Position numbers and translations under genes: made by a program. Below the pieces are notes generated by a model. That model was not told the DNA's origin. It ran no database searches and worked only from the letters and a program-made list of their open reading frames with translations. A DNA stretch of 64,000 bases, taken from NCBI RefSeq assembly GCF_000001735.4, contig NC_003074.8, positions 21,273,261 to 21,337,260 of the forward strand, in the 5' to 3' direction. Of this stretch, positions 1 through 12,714 are shown piece by piece. Position 1 is the stretch's first letter, and the number at the start of each line of letters is the position of its first letter. Origin of the DNA: Arabidopsis thaliana. Its lineage: Eukaryota > Streptophyta > Magnoliopsida > Brassicales > Brassicaceae.

Positions 1-2626
1 TAAAATATCTTGCATATGCTCTGTATACCATTCAAGAAATCAAACCAAATCCAGAAAATATCAGGTACTGACTAAAACATCAAGCACATAAGAATATTAG
101 AACAAAACATAGAAGAATACAGAAACCCACCATGACCAGCATCAGTAAGATCAATTGAAACATTGAAGAAAGAATATTCCATACTCCAGTCTGCTTCACC
201 AGCATAGAGTCCTGTTGCCCAACCTGTGCAAATATTAGGAAGAATTAAGCAAGACTACTAGATGTCAAACTGCTAATAGCCTTAATGCACACGTCCGCAT
301 CAAAAAATTAAGTAAACAAGCATCTGAGCAATAAAACCCTATTCGACAAGAATGAAATTTCCCTAGCCAGCTCCACAAAATCCTCCCATGTTACTGTCTA
401 ACCATAAGCTTTTTAGTGGAGCCTATATGACAGGCTAAGAAAGGGCAGAAAATTTCTAGCTACTATCTACAGTTTAAGCAACAAATAACTGTAGTTTCTG
501 AAGCATTTTTCTAAATATCTGCGAGACAACCTAAAACTGTTTGTATATAAACAGCGGGTGAAGAAAAATAAGGAAAATAAAGATCAAGCAAGAAAACCTA
601 CCCAAGATTTTTAAGGCATGAAACAGACTTCCTTCGCCTTCATGACCAATTAGATCACCAAGATACCTGCATGGTGCCTCTTCATAATGAGAGATGCTAG
701 GAGTTACAGGCCATGAAACACTAAGCTCGTGACCCTGCATTATAGGAACAGCCTTCACGAGAACCTAAAACCAATGAAAGCCACCACCACAGAAGATACC
801 ACTTTAGAAACATTCTAGCATCAATTTCTCTTCGTTTCCTGTAAATGCTAAAGCTAAAATAAGGAGAGGAAAAAACCTGCAAATGGTCTAGAGTACACGG
901 CTGACCAGGAAATCTTGGAATACCCTGGTTGGTGTTTCGAATTCCCTGGAACAACGCTTCCACTAGACCTTGAGTTTTATCAAGATTTTCTGAAGACATC
1001 CAGAGCAAAGAGATGTATAAATGTTATATAGAAATAAAAAATACTTTGTTTTCTGAAAGTAATAAAAAATCTGATTTTTGGGTTAGCTCCGAAACGTACC
1101 CTTGCCATAAACAACCAGATGCATGATGTTGGCAGAATAGTGTTCGTCATAAAATTTAATTAGTTCACTCCTTGTATCCACTCCATTTTCTTCGGGTCGT
1201 ACGTGAAGAGTATCCATATTCCCTAAGCAAAAATATCACTCTCTTAGCAGGATATATAAAATTGGGAAGGACGACGGACTTATCTTATACATCACAGCAC
1301 CAAATCATGTTCCATGAACGCCAGTCAATACCAGATAAAAATAGGTCGAAGATAAACCTGTGCTAAATTTGTGATATGGATGGTCTTCTCTACTTAGATG
1401 CTTCTGTAACTATGTCCACGAAAAAGGAAGACAAAATCCAAGTTAGATACTACAAACACATCAACAGACTTGTTTAAAAGAAACCCGTGAAATGCACGCT
1501 TCAGTGCCAATAACTAGATGGATAGATATAGTACAATTAACACAGATATTTGTTCTTGAGAGAATGGAAAAATACCTGGGCCATACGCCAAGAGTCAGAC
1601 AACAAGTTATTCTGATGCTCTGGATAGGAGAACTTGTTAGGAATTTGTTATATAAGCAAATTTCAACAGGAAAGCTACCGAGAAAGTCAAAAGCTAACCA
1701 GAGTCGACCGCCTTGATCTCCCTCATGGTGGCATCAGTTGACATCAGTGGCTGGATAAAGAACTGTGCAAACCTGGTCAGGCAATAACATAAAAATCCAA
1801 CACTGTCAAAAGAAAAATTAGTAAGCAAGAGATAAAAAAAAACAAAAAACAAATGGAAGTCAACCTGTCCAAAGCTTCATAAAAAGAATCAGTGTTGATA
1901 TCGAAATGGTAGTTTGTATCTTCACTGGAAGTATAAGCATTTGTGCTCCCTCCATGCTACAAAAACAGAATTCCAAAAAGCACATCCCATTTTATTCCTA
2001 TTAAAGTTACCTTTAACTGAGAAAAAGAAACCGATAAAAGACATCGATTATATTCCAGAGTTAGAGAGAAACACTACCTCTGTGATGTACTTGGAGTAAC
2101 TATCTTCCTCAGGGTATTTTTCACTTGCATAAAACAGCATATGCTCTGACCCCCGAAAAAACAATAAAAATCACAAGTTATTCACCATGGCCATCAAAAT
2201 CCACACGACTTCAAATCACAGGAAAGAGTTGATAAATACACTGTTTATAGAGACAGTTTAGACTTTAGCCTCAGCTCAGTGATTGAATCCTGCAATGAAG
2301 AATTAAAACGGGAATAATAAATATAAAGTACCAAGGAAATGAGCTAGCCCTTCCAATCCTTCTGGGTCCGTAAACGATCCAACGCTAACGTTCATTGAAG
2401 CAGCACACTAGTAGCAGGTAAAACATATATAAATTTTCAGCTCTTCTTTAACAGCAAAATTAAAACAGCAATCGAGCTTTACCTTGTCAGTCTCTGGGTC
2501 GCTGATTAACAACACCTCCAGCGAATTCTTCAGAACAATCCTCCGATACTCTCTCTTGTCGGTGCGTGGCTTAAGTATCTCGCCACATTCACCAGACGCC
2601 GTCGCGTTCTCCATTCCAACCGCCAT
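1..2626 (-). CDS. M16 (insulinase-like) zinc metalloprotease, 3' end off the window
   Basis: Minus-strand gene; only its N-terminal 354 codons are in the window. Exons read 2626-2483, 2407-2332, 2145-2078, 1956-1865, 1772-1699, 1619-1576, 1409-1358, 1222-1100, 989-877, 764-602, 223-131 and 20-1 (continuing left). All borders are GT-AG and phases join. The inverted zinc motif HFLEH is at residues 71-75, and the third ligand Glu lies in VDSE at residue 152, which is 77 residues later, the spacing seen in insulin-degrading enzyme. This makes it an M16A peptidase that should cleave short peptides inside a closed chamber. The start is the first ATG, followed closely by conserved sequence. From memory it matches AT3G57470; the paralogue on chromosome 2 (PXM16) is peroxisomal, but the C-terminus that would show targeting is not visible here. 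Confidence 0.93.
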
Positions 2627-4087
2627 CTCCGTTCGATTACTTAGGATTGTTTCGTAGGCTTAGCTCTTATGAATGTCTCTACTAACGTCTTTCTTTTTCT
2701 TTTTTTGCTAAGAAGAAGCAAGCAGGAACAATGGAGCTGAGTATAACTTATCCAGTGAGGTACAGTCTACGCAGAACTATTTATCAACCGTGTGTCTATC
2801 CTAGGTAAGATCCAACGGTGAGAAAAGTCAAGTCTTCGCTCACAGAAATTATCCAGTGTGATCCAACGGGTCATAACGCAGCATCAACAAAACTTAGCCC
2901 ACGTGGTCAATGCCATTTGATAATTGTAATTTGTAAAGATCACATCCGGATATATTCAATGAAACTAAATACTAAAATAGAGATTAATTAATTTTAGAAG
3001 GATGTGAAGATATTAGTTTTTATATTAAGATGAATGTGTTATATGGATTACTATTCAGGAATGCTTTTGATAATTTGATTATTAGGCTAATTAGTGAAGC
3101 GACTATTATCACTTGTCATATTCTATGTACTTTTGAAGGCATCAGTAACAACTGGTTTCTATTTGTCGACATCGTAAGTGTCGAATGTTAGTGCAGTCCC
3201 TCTACTGTATATCATCGTAAGTCAAAGATACAGAGAGACACTTTTTCTCTAACTTCTAAACCCTAACTTTATTTTCATGGGTAATTAATATCGTCCGATG
3301 CACTGTAACTTTTATTTAACCTACAAACTCTCTCGGGCTTCTTCTCCACAAGGTTGATTCCGAAGGTCAGTGATCATCATCTCTATTTAATTTGGTAATT
3401 CTTTTTGTCACAGCACATGTTTGTTTTGGTTTGTCTTTTTACAGTCAAAACATGCAAGGAGCTATAATAGTACAATGTTTCCCAAATTTTTAGGAAATTG
3501 CTAATTCTGCGTTGAAGGTAGCACGATATGGGCATAGACGTTTTGTTTTTTTTGGCAACAAGAACAGCCTAAGAAGTGGTTTTGATTATTAGGTTAGCTT
3601 GCGAGATCACTATTATCACTTGTCAGATTCTATGGATTTAACCAATGGTTACTTATGCTTTCAAAAACCCTTGCTTAAATCCAGATCAATCAGCAAAGTG
3701 ATAATAGATTATGTGTATTTAATTTACGACATTGATTCCGGGGTCAAAGCTACTTTTTGGTGAGAAGCCATAAATTGAAGGATTTTACACACTTCTATAT
3801 CTGTCTTGAGTTTAGGTACTTTGTGGCCGATGAAGCCAATATTGTTCTACTTTTGGTTGTCAAATAGTTTATTAAAACAAACAGTGAATCATAGAAATTT
3901 TGAAACAGATAAATCCTATCCATAGGATATCTTTGAGTATCTTGTAGACATAAATCATCTCTTAAATTAAAATCAATTAATCTCTTTATACAAAAGAGTT
4001 ATCTTGTTTCATGGAAACATTTATGGAGAATAATATAAAAACCTTTAGTAAAAGAAAAACACCCTTTTTTGGATTATCTAGGACCGA
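2627..4087. other. Intergenic: protease promoter and unexplained DNA
   Basis: I see no coding gene here. The right-hand side of 2627 is the 5' leader and promoter of the minus-strand protease. The rest is AT-rich and contains a pair of about 51-bp imperfect direct repeats (3077-3127 and 3584-3634). Confidence 0.6.
3077..3634. repeat. Pair of dispersed direct repeats, about 51 bp each
   Basis: Positions 3077-3127 and 3584-3634 begin with GATTATTAGG and share CTATTATCACTTGTCA followed by TTCTATG; they differ mainly in the middle. The copies are about 507 bp apart. They could be the remains of a transposon end or of a local duplication; I cannot assign a family. Confidence 0.5.
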
Positions 4088-4288
4088 TCACTCCTCTCTA
4101 ACTATGACCATTCCTCCCAAAAATCGTCCTAAAACCTTCTTGTGCTCTCTGATGATAGCAAGTTGCTTTTCCTGTTCGTAAATAATCAAACCTACGAATG
4201 GTAATCCCATTGCCATGATTAGATCTGTAACACCCTCGGGAGTTGACCACATCGATTTCACATATCTTGCTACCGCACCCACCACCAT
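4088..4288 (-). CDS. Small hypothetical protein, 66 aa, one likely membrane segment
   Basis: An open frame of 66 codons from ATG at 4288 to TGA at 4088-4090. I do not recognise the family. Residues about 22-38 form a hydrophobic stretch (AMGLPFVGLIIY) flanked by an N-terminal basic/aromatic segment and a Lys/Arg/Glu-rich tail, a layout common in small mitochondrial membrane proteins; that localisation is inference. Support for a real gene comes from upstream: TGGGCY (site II) motifs near 4584-4598, a TATATAAG box at 4541-4534, a telo-box (AGGGTTT) at 4521-4513, and a plausible 5'-leader intron with donor at 4460-4459 and acceptor just before 4302, all on the same strand and in the right order. 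Site II plus telo-box promoters are typical of plant ribosomal and mitochondrial protein genes. Confidence 0.6.
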   Translation of the reverse strand: MVVGAVARYVKSMWSTPEGVTDLIMAMGLPFVGLIIYEQEKQLAIIREHKKVLGRFLGGMVIVREE

Positions 4289-4512
4289 GACTGGATTTCT
4301 AACTGTAATTAACTGCTCTTACGAAAAGAATAAACATAAACATATATTATAGTCAATACCTAAATCGGATGATAATATATGCTAAACAGAGAGAAAGAGC
4401 AAAATATATCAAGTCCAAAGGAAGAATCTACACAATCAAAATTTATTAAAGAGAGAGAACCTGACAGGTCAGGGCAAAGTGGTTCCCGAACTCAAAAGCA
4501 AAGCTGTGCTCC

Positions 4513-4598
4513 AAACCCTACCTGTCTCGCCCTCTTATATAGCAAATTCTCAGATTGTGTGCCTTCCAAGTCCCGTTATTTTCGGCCCGAAGCCCAAC
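4513..4598 (-). promoter_or_regulatory. Core promoter of the 66-aa gene: site II, TATA, telo-box
   Basis: Read on the minus strand: GTTGGGCTTCGGGCC at 4598-4584, then TATATAAG at 4541-4534, then the telo-box GTAGGGTTT at 4521-4513, which would fall in the 5' leader. The order and spacing fit a TATA-containing plant housekeeping promoter. Confidence 0.6.
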
Positions 4599-4822
4599 AC
4601 ATACTTCGAAGTATTATCCAATCAATTATTTATTTTAAAAGAAATTATATTTTCTTAATTAAGATTTGAGAGGGATTTTCCAAATTCAGTTATCTCCTAG
4701 ACCAGGAAAACCAATTCGACAAAACAAAAACCGAGCTCAAAAGAATATGGAAATTTCTTTCTTCCTGGCTGTGTTACAAAGAATGATACAAATCACACAA
4801 ATATAAAACCACTTCCTTTCTT

Positions 4823-5859
4823 CTAGGCTTTAGAAGTGCCACGATGATCCTTATCGATATGCTTCAATAGATCCACCGGATCACGAAACCCTCTACTACA
4901 TTTGGGACAAACATCAACCGTAACTTTGCCACAATTCTGTTTTCCATTCCTCTCTTGCGTTTTCTCTGAATTGCCATCATTGCCACTCGCAAACTGTAAC
5001 TTCTGGCTTATATCGTTACCGAGTCTACTAATACTTGCTTCCGCAGAAGCGAAAAGACTAGACCATCTCGAAGAAGATGATGATGATGCAGGAGCTTCTT
5101 TTGTGTTTGTACTCAAGAAACCCATGAATGAGAAACTCGATTCAGGCTTCTTGGGTCCAGAACAACTATGATCAGGTCCAAACCGATGTTTCAAACAATG
5201 ATCGATGCTACAATCTCGACATTTAATAGTATTGGAGAATGTCAAGAGTTCTCTGCATCTAGGAACAGGACATTTCTTCTTCTTGACAGCTTTTTCGTAG
5301 TTAGATGGATCACAGTCTGTATTAACATGTTTCTCCCAGGTGATGTTGGGATCTTCGTCAGGGTTTAATCTAACTCCTTTAGCACATAATGGACAAATAA
5401 CCACAGTGACATCTCCTCTGTTTCCTTTTGGACAATCGTGTTTCATATAGCTACGATGATCCAGACAATACACCTTCAATAAATTTTCAAAAAAAAAGTT
5501 CAAAAGATTTGATATAAGCTTCCTCTCCGGATTCAGATAAAACAAATGAATCTTTTCAATCATTTAGCATCTAATTCTTTCGAAATGACGATTAGTCTAG
5601 ATTCAAATCAACTACTGAATTTGAACATAAAAAGAGACGAACTCATGTATAAATCATATAATTGACCAGAGACTTAGAAGAAGCCACGATGATTCTCTAT
5701 ACAGAAAAATCATGGCATTGGAATGGTATCGAAAGAAAACGGAGAAGGAGAAAGGGAGACCTGAAGGCAGCGATCGCATGTGAAGGGCAAGAAATCGATC
5801 TGTTTGCAATAATCGACGGAGCAGTGTTTACCCAGATCTGGAAATTCTGGAGTTCCCAT
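4823..5859 (-). CDS. SAP13: AN1/C2H2-type zinc-finger protein (SAP family), 249 aa
   Basis: Two exons, 5859-5761 (33 codons) and 5473-4823 (216 codons plus TAG), phase 0 at the junction. The start ATG at 5859 immediately precedes the first AN1 finger, whose Cys/His ligands cross the intron ([16 protein letters not shown]). A second AN1-like finger follows (CPVPRC, CRDC, DHC, H), then a Ser-rich linker containing a run of serines, and a C-terminal C2H2 finger with C222, C225, H238 and H243. Another C-x2-C...H-x4-C finger lies between the two AN1 units. Proteins of this stress-associated family bind zinc and are implicated in stress responses and ubiquitin-linked processes; the direct target is not deducible. 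The length equals that recalled for AT3G57480 (SAP13). Confidence 0.95.
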
Positions 5860-6563
5860 TGTTGAGACCGAGCTTTCGAGAATATTACACAAACAACAAT
5901 TCCGACAAAAAAAAATCGAAAAGCAATCGTAGGATAGTATAGAGAAGTAAGAAAAGATGGTTTATTAGAGTTTCCCGGCGAGATAGACACACCGGGAAAA
6001 GAAAATCCCCAGATTCCGAGAATTTAGATCAACAGAAAAACTCGGGCAAGGAAGAAGAAGAAGAAATTTGTAAAGGAAAGTCAACGTCATTCCCATCTTC
6101 TTATTTTCTTCTTTTTTCTCTCTTTGACTAAAAAAAATTCGATTTCACCAACCAATTAAAACTGTGACTGGGCTTACTAAGGTCTAAGGCTTTTATTCAT
6201 TTCATTTCAAAACTTGGGCTTTAAAACATATTCAACGATGTTGGGAACAGGCCCATTTATCTAGCCTTCTCTTCTGCAATAAAGTATTTTTGTCTGATTA
6301 AAACATATTTTCCAGGTAGATTATATAAATCTCGTTGTAATCATACCTTATATCATTCACTGCTAGATCCAAATTCCATATTGTTTCAAGCCGTAAACCC
6401 CAATTATAAGAAGATTCGTATGATTGAATTCAAAGTGTAAAACAGATACGTATCTAGATTACTAAAGACATTATAACCGACAAATCAAAAAACCAAGGTT
6501 GGAACAAAATCTGACTTGAGCTTTTGACAACACTCAAGTCTCATGTAACAAGATAAAGTGGTA
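5860..6563. other. Intergenic: SAP13 promoter and RPS2 3' flank
   Basis: This holds the leader and promoter of the zinc-finger gene (minus strand, rising from 5860) and the 3' UTR of the RPS2 gene near 6564. I see no further gene. Confidence 0.6.
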
Positions 6564-7657
<1,094 letters not shown>

Positions 7658-7745
7658 CTAGGAGATTTGATTCAGTTTTCGGTGTGTTAGCGAGAAACGG
7701 CGGCAAAAAATGATTCTACTTATATCTCCAGACGAGAAGAGATAG

Positions 7746-7810
7746 TTAGGGTTTTCTGGCTAAAATGAGCTTATTGGGTTTATAAGCCCATTACTAAACT
7801 AAGGCCCAAC
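7746..7810 (-). promoter_or_regulatory. RPS2 promoter: telo-box and site II elements
   Basis: TTAGGGTTT at 7747-7755 (the telo-box, present on the plus strand), and GGGCTTATA and GTTGGGCC on the minus strand around 7790-7779 and 7810-7803. These motifs together coordinate ribosomal protein gene expression in plants. Confidence 0.6.
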
Positions 7811-8719
7811 ATATGATTCGTGTAATGTAATGACTGTTTCTTGATTCGTTTTTTTTTTCTGTGTCAGTTATTGCATGTTTCTTGAAAAATATTTTTTTGG
7901 GGTGATAATTTTTTCACTGCATAAACATTATTGAGCTGACACATTGACATATTTAAAAATAAGAAGATACAGAGATAGAACAAGATGAACAAACCCCACC
8001 ATTGATATTACCTGCCAAAAATCAACAGACAAATAAAAAGACAAGACCACGTAAAAATCTAAATTAGTTACTAGTGAGTTCACAGATAAAAATGAATTTA
8101 TATATATATATATATATATATATAGTCATGATTATCACATTTATTTTGTAAGAGTAAGTAATGGTTAGTTGAGTCAAAGAGGACTCAATAGGGGAGAGTA
8201 GAAGTGGCAGAGAGAGAGGGTGGTGGTCATTGAAGGAGTAATGGGGACAACAAAACAAACACCTCTTCGTTTTAACCAAATGCATGTGGTTTTTGGTTTT
8301 TACACACACTGAGGACAAATTGGGAATTGCGAATTTTAATTTTTTCATATATAAACTGTTTTACTATTTACGTCAAAAACAAAAGCAAAAAACTTTTTTA
8401 TTTTTCTCATTGTATGTTTTTCACATATATATACATATACATAAATATCCTTAAATTCAATGCCTATGAACCAATTAAGTTCATAGAATCATGGATAGAA
8501 AAGGAAAAAGAAACCATCATAATTACAATGAGACCATTAGTATTCAATGTTATAAAGATGTTTTTTTAGGAGTAACATTTTTTTTTTAATGAAAGTAATT
8601 TGTTTTCTTAAAGTCGATATAATTAACCCCACTCTCTCTACTTCAATCAAGTCTTAAACCTTTGCTCCCACAAGCTCACCTGAAACTCTCTCTCTTCCTC
8701 TTCTCACACTGTCTCTCTC
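7811..8719. other. Intergenic, with an AT dinucleotide repeat
   Basis: AT-rich DNA between two divergent genes. It holds a pure (TA)n microsatellite at about 8100-8123 and the promoter/leader of the plus-strand gene at 8720, whose leader is CT-rich (8630-8719). No gene was seen. Confidence 0.6.
8100..8123. repeat. (TA)12 microsatellite
   Basis: An uninterrupted run of alternating T and A of about 24 bp. It is likely to vary in length between accessions. Confidence 0.85.
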
Positions 8720-9091
8720 ATGTTCGGAGCCACGGCAAGGCTCGATGACCAACTCAGCACCACACCAACCACCATTTATATAGACCCACCCTCCCAAGAC
8801 CAGCCGAGTCACAACTCGGACCACCGTTCAATAGAAACACTCGTTGTTGTCTTAGCCGTCATCACCATTTTATCCGTCTTAGCCGGCGTTTTCGCTCGGC
8901 TTTGTGGCGGTCGCCACTTATCTCACGGCGGAGACCACGACATCGAAGGTTGGGTCGAGAGAAAGTGTCGTAGCTGCATCGATGCCGGCATTCCTGCCGT
9001 ATCCGCTGCTCCTTCACCTCCACCGCCGCCACCGCCAGCAACGGCGGAAGAGCGGAGTAAGCCAGCAGCCGAGGAGCAAACCAAGAAGTGA
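8720..9091 (+). CDS. Small single-pass membrane protein of unknown function, 123 aa
   Basis: Single exon, ATG 8720 to TGA. Residues 1-38 are polar (Thr/Ser/Asp/His), residues 40-60 form one clear transmembrane helix (LVVVLAVITILSVLAGVFAR), and the following segment is basic and His/Cys-containing (RLCGGRH, then GWVERKCRSCIDAGIP at 78-92). The tail is Pro-rich (PPPPPPP at 100-106) and ends in charged residues. The GWVE/CRSCIDAGIP region recalls a motif shared by small plant membrane proteins of unknown function. Basic residues after the helix suggest the C-terminus faces the cytosol, but this is only the positive-inside rule. GC-richness above its flanks supports coding. It probably corresponds to AT3G57500. 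Confidence 0.8.
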   Translation: MFGATARLDDQLSTTPTTIYIDPPSQDQPSHNSDHRSIETLVVVLAVITILSVLAGVFARLCGGRHLSHGGDHDIEGWVERKCRSCIDAGIPAVSAAPSPPPPPPPATAEERSKPAAEEQTKK

Positions 9092-10285
9092 AGTAAAAAA
9101 AAGGGTAAAACTACATTCTTCGTTTTAGCTTTAACACTATGTAATATCATTAATTTTGAAAACATGTTCCTTTTTTTGTTATGTACCTTAGTCTACGGAC
9201 ATTGATTTCGGAATTTCCTCAGATGTTTTATGATTATTTATGTCTTTCAAAAGAAAGAACAAAAGCAAAGTTCTTTGTCAACTTTTAACTTTAAATAAAT
9301 CCGTTGAGATTAAAGAGCAACGGCATTAACCAAAAAAAACACCAAGATTTACTTTATCCTTATAGCAACAAAATAAGAGGAACATTCACGTAAAAAGTAA
9401 ATCATTTAATACAATGGACTTTTGGTAAAGTAGGCCAAAACATAAGAGCATCCTTAATGGGGGATTTTAAACAAGTTTCTTAACAAAGAATAAAAAATTT
9501 ATATGATTTAAATATTCATAAGTCTCTTAACTTTGATGAAATCTAGGCAAATTGTCTCTTAGTTAAGAGATAATTGGTCTTGGTTTCACCAAATTTAAGA
9601 AACCCATAATTAAAAATATTATTTATCTATACTTACACTTCAATTTTGTTTAAGAGACTTAAGCTTAAAAACTACCATTGAGGATGCTCTAAGGGTTCGC
9701 TTAAATGCCTTGGTCCTTTTGGTTGATTATGGGATTTAACATTTTTATGTAAGTACATTGATTATTGAATGGACTAAAGAGTAAAGTAGGCCACAATAAT
9801 GCAAGCGCTCACTGAAAACTAGGTTAATTTTGGTATTTAGCATCTCTTATTGAAAAACACACTTATAAATTACTAGCATTTTCATGCAAAAAAAGAAGAA
9901 GGCATATTTCGATTTAAGATTTACAAACTTGGCCCATGTGACTTGTATCAACTATTTGCACAATTAAGAACCTTAGTATATACTATGAAACTCTATTCTC
10001 ACTCCATTTTGCCTACCAAACTATAATGCTGAAATTGTGCATATTCCTTTTCATTTCTAGTACTAGTAAATCAAAATATTAGACAAATAATCTTATTACT
10101 TTATTCATGAAAATACAATAACAATAAATATTGGTGATTTTATATGTAAACAAATCTTTCGACTATTTTTGCATATATCTTTACTACATGTATTAAGAAG
10201 CAATGCATGTAGTACAATATACATGCTATATATAAATATGCATATCTATGTAAATATGTGTATGTGCATTACATAATTAGCTCAG
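9092..10285. other. Intergenic with one MITE
   Basis: This is the 3' flank of two convergent genes. Apart from the MITE at 9446-9689 it is AT-rich DNA in which I see no gene. Confidence 0.6.
9446..9689. mobile_element. MITE with TAA target duplication, PIF/Harbinger-like
   Basis: A 244-bp element with terminal inverted repeats: the left end reads GAGCATCCTTAATGG and the right end, reverse-complemented, reads GAGCATCCTCAATGG. The similarity extends inward for about 40 bp. It is flanked on both sides by TAA (9443-9445 and 9690-9692). A 3-bp TAA/TTA duplication is the PIF/Harbinger signature; it has no coding capacity, so it would be a non-autonomous derivative. Confidence 0.8.
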
Positions 10286-12582
10286 TTAAGAGCATTTAGG
10301 AGAAACGGTGCCTTGATTTTTAACATTGGCATTTTTGCAAGAAGCTGTTCCTCCTTTTATTTTCACGTTCTCAAGCACAATCCCTTGACATGGATACTTC
10401 TCGCTGCAATTCAACGTTATCGCCACATCCGTAGCGCTCGTACCAGATATGTTCTTGTACACAACGTTTTTCACTTGCACTGCCGACTCCTGATAACATA
10501 TTTCACATTTTCAATCCGAGTGAATGCTTGTCTAGTAAGAAGAAGAAAAAAATATTAATCGATCAATCAATTACTTGGTCTTCGCATTTGTCCTTGTCGC
10601 AGTAGTCCTGGTCGATTATGATCGGATTCTTGACGTTTTCCATTCGAATATTTTGAAATTTAATGTTCTTGGCAGTTCCTGATCCTCCCTGAAATCATTA
10701 GGGGTTGTTATTGACAATTTCAAAACATATGGTGCAAATTTGAGTGGAGTGTTTGTGAAGATAATCAAAATCAGCCACCTGATAAGTCTTAATCCTAACT
10801 CCATTGTCACTCTCAGAGAACTTAGCACCATCCACATTAATTCCCGAGACATAAGCTTTCGAATTGTCGTCCCCCAAGCTCCCAATGCTTCTCATCATAA
10901 AGATTAAACAAAGATCAATATATTAGTTTATATACTTACTTCATTGAATTGTAAGAACCATCAAATTAACATCAATACTTTAAAATATAATATAGTTTCA
11001 CTACTCTTATATTAGGATTTGAAAGAAAAAAAAATATGTTTTGATTTACCTGATCCCGTGACCGGGGCCGCAAGTTAAATCAAAGATTTGAAGATTTTGC
11101 GTTCCATCCTCAATGGATATACAATCATCACCTATATAGAAGCAAACCAAGAACATTCTGATTATTTACGAATCAATAAATGATAGCTAACATCCTTAGT
11201 TTAGCCTTAGCATGCATTTGTTATACATATATACACCACTAAGTTAACAATATATGAATCATTACCTGTTCCGATATCTGAGTTGGAGACTCGAATGTTT
11301 TGAGTATTAGTGATATGGATACCATCTGTGTTGGGACTATCGCCCGGAGCAGTGATCTCAACATTACTAACTTCAACTTTGTTGCATTTCTCAATTGAAA
11401 TCTGAATCTGCTGCGCATTTTTCACCCTCAGATTCTTCACATTCAAATTCTTTAAATTGTATAAAGTAAGAGCCTGCGTTTGCATAAACACACCCACTTG
11501 CAAATATCAATATCAAACGTTCACGTAGTTTAGATGTGAAGAAATTAATCAATCAATACATATACATGGAGATGTGTTTACTTACCGTTGGAGCTTTTGT
11601 GCATGGCTGCATACAAAAATAAAATGTAACCAATTAATATTAATATGATGACAAAGAAAATTTGACTAATTAACATTGTGACAATTACTTAGGTATTATT
11701 TAAATAAACTATATGTATATGAAGCTATTGGTGGACTATATATGTGCATACCTTAGATTTGTCGATTTTGCATGAGTTCTGCCACCAGGTTTTTCCGTTG
11801 CCATTAATAATTCCCGTCGAGCCACCGTCGATTGATAGATTGTTAACGTCCTCTAAGATAAGCCAATGGTTTTTGTCTTTGTAATCTGAACGTTTCGTAG
11901 ATGCTGATAAAGTGCCTAGGATCTGCAGTTAATCAGTGACAAAAAAAACAACTAATTAATTGAAGATTACTGAGTAAAGTTGCAAAAACAAAAACACAAA
12001 TATTACCTGAAAGTTACGTAAGGATTTGCATGGGCCTCTAAATCGAGTAGACTTAAGGAGATAAGTCTTTCCTTTAGGAACCAAGAAAGTAGTAACTCCA
12101 TTTGTTGAACATGCTTTCTTCCATGCTTTCTTGAAGGCCTAAGCATATATTTCACACCCATACTTATGCATGCATCATCAATACAAAATAAAACATATCT
12201 ATATCTTTTAAAAAACTATGATCGTTATATCTTTTCACACCGGAATTTGGAAATTCCGTAACTAATTATTGATATTAATAAAGTTTATATCCAACAAACA
12301 TATATGTTTAGACAGAATACAACTAACCTGAGTATCATCAGTTTTTCCATCTCCTTTGGCTCCGAAGTTTGAAACACTAACGGTTGATGCTTCCAAAGTG
12401 GTTTCGTCTGAGCTTATCAAGCTAAGAACATCATCGTTGTTGAGCTTGAGCAAGCTATCGGATTCAAAACTTCCATCTTCATGACCATATCCATCATCAA
12501 CGTTGCTACTCAAAGCTTTACACAACGAGAGCATCAAAAGAACGCATAAGAAAACAGCAAGATGTCTGCAACAACGGGCCAT
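10286..12582 (-). CDS. ADPG1: Dehiscence-zone endo-polygalacturonase, 431 aa
   Basis: Nine exons: 12582-12328, 12138-12007, 11922-11752, 11606-11586 (a 21-nt micro-exon), 11473-11266, 11131-11050, 10887-10779, 10688-10575, 10489-10286. All phases join to 431 codons, the length recalled for ADPG1 (AT3G57510). A signal peptide covers about residues 1-24 (hydrophobic [11 protein letters not shown]), so it is secreted to the wall. GH28 catalytic motifs are complete: NTD 241-243, DD 264-265, GHG 286-288, RIK 321-323. It hydrolyses de-esterified homogalacturonan in the middle lamella; ADPG1 is known to act in silique dehiscence and in cell separation. The long N-terminal segment between signal peptide and the parallel beta-helix start ([15 protein letters not shown]) is usual for this clade. 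Confidence 0.96.
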
Positions 12583-12706
12583 TTCGATTTTGATCGGTTT
12601 TGCAGAAAAAAGAATGTGTGCTGTTTTCTTGTGAGTGAGATGAGAATGTTTGCCTGTCTTGTTTGGGATTGTGTAATATGAAATTGAAGAAGTGGGAGGG
12701 TGTAAG

Positions 12707-12714
12707 TATTTATA
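12707..12714 (-). promoter_or_regulatory. TATA box of ADPG1
   Basis: TATAAATA on the minus strand, about 125 bp upstream of the ATG, leaving room for a leader of about 90 nt. Confidence 0.6.

Noticed and set aside
8923..9165. Frames opposite or shifted to the 123-aa membrane protein
   Set aside because: They are shadows of the GC-rich true coding frame, with biased low-complexity composition.
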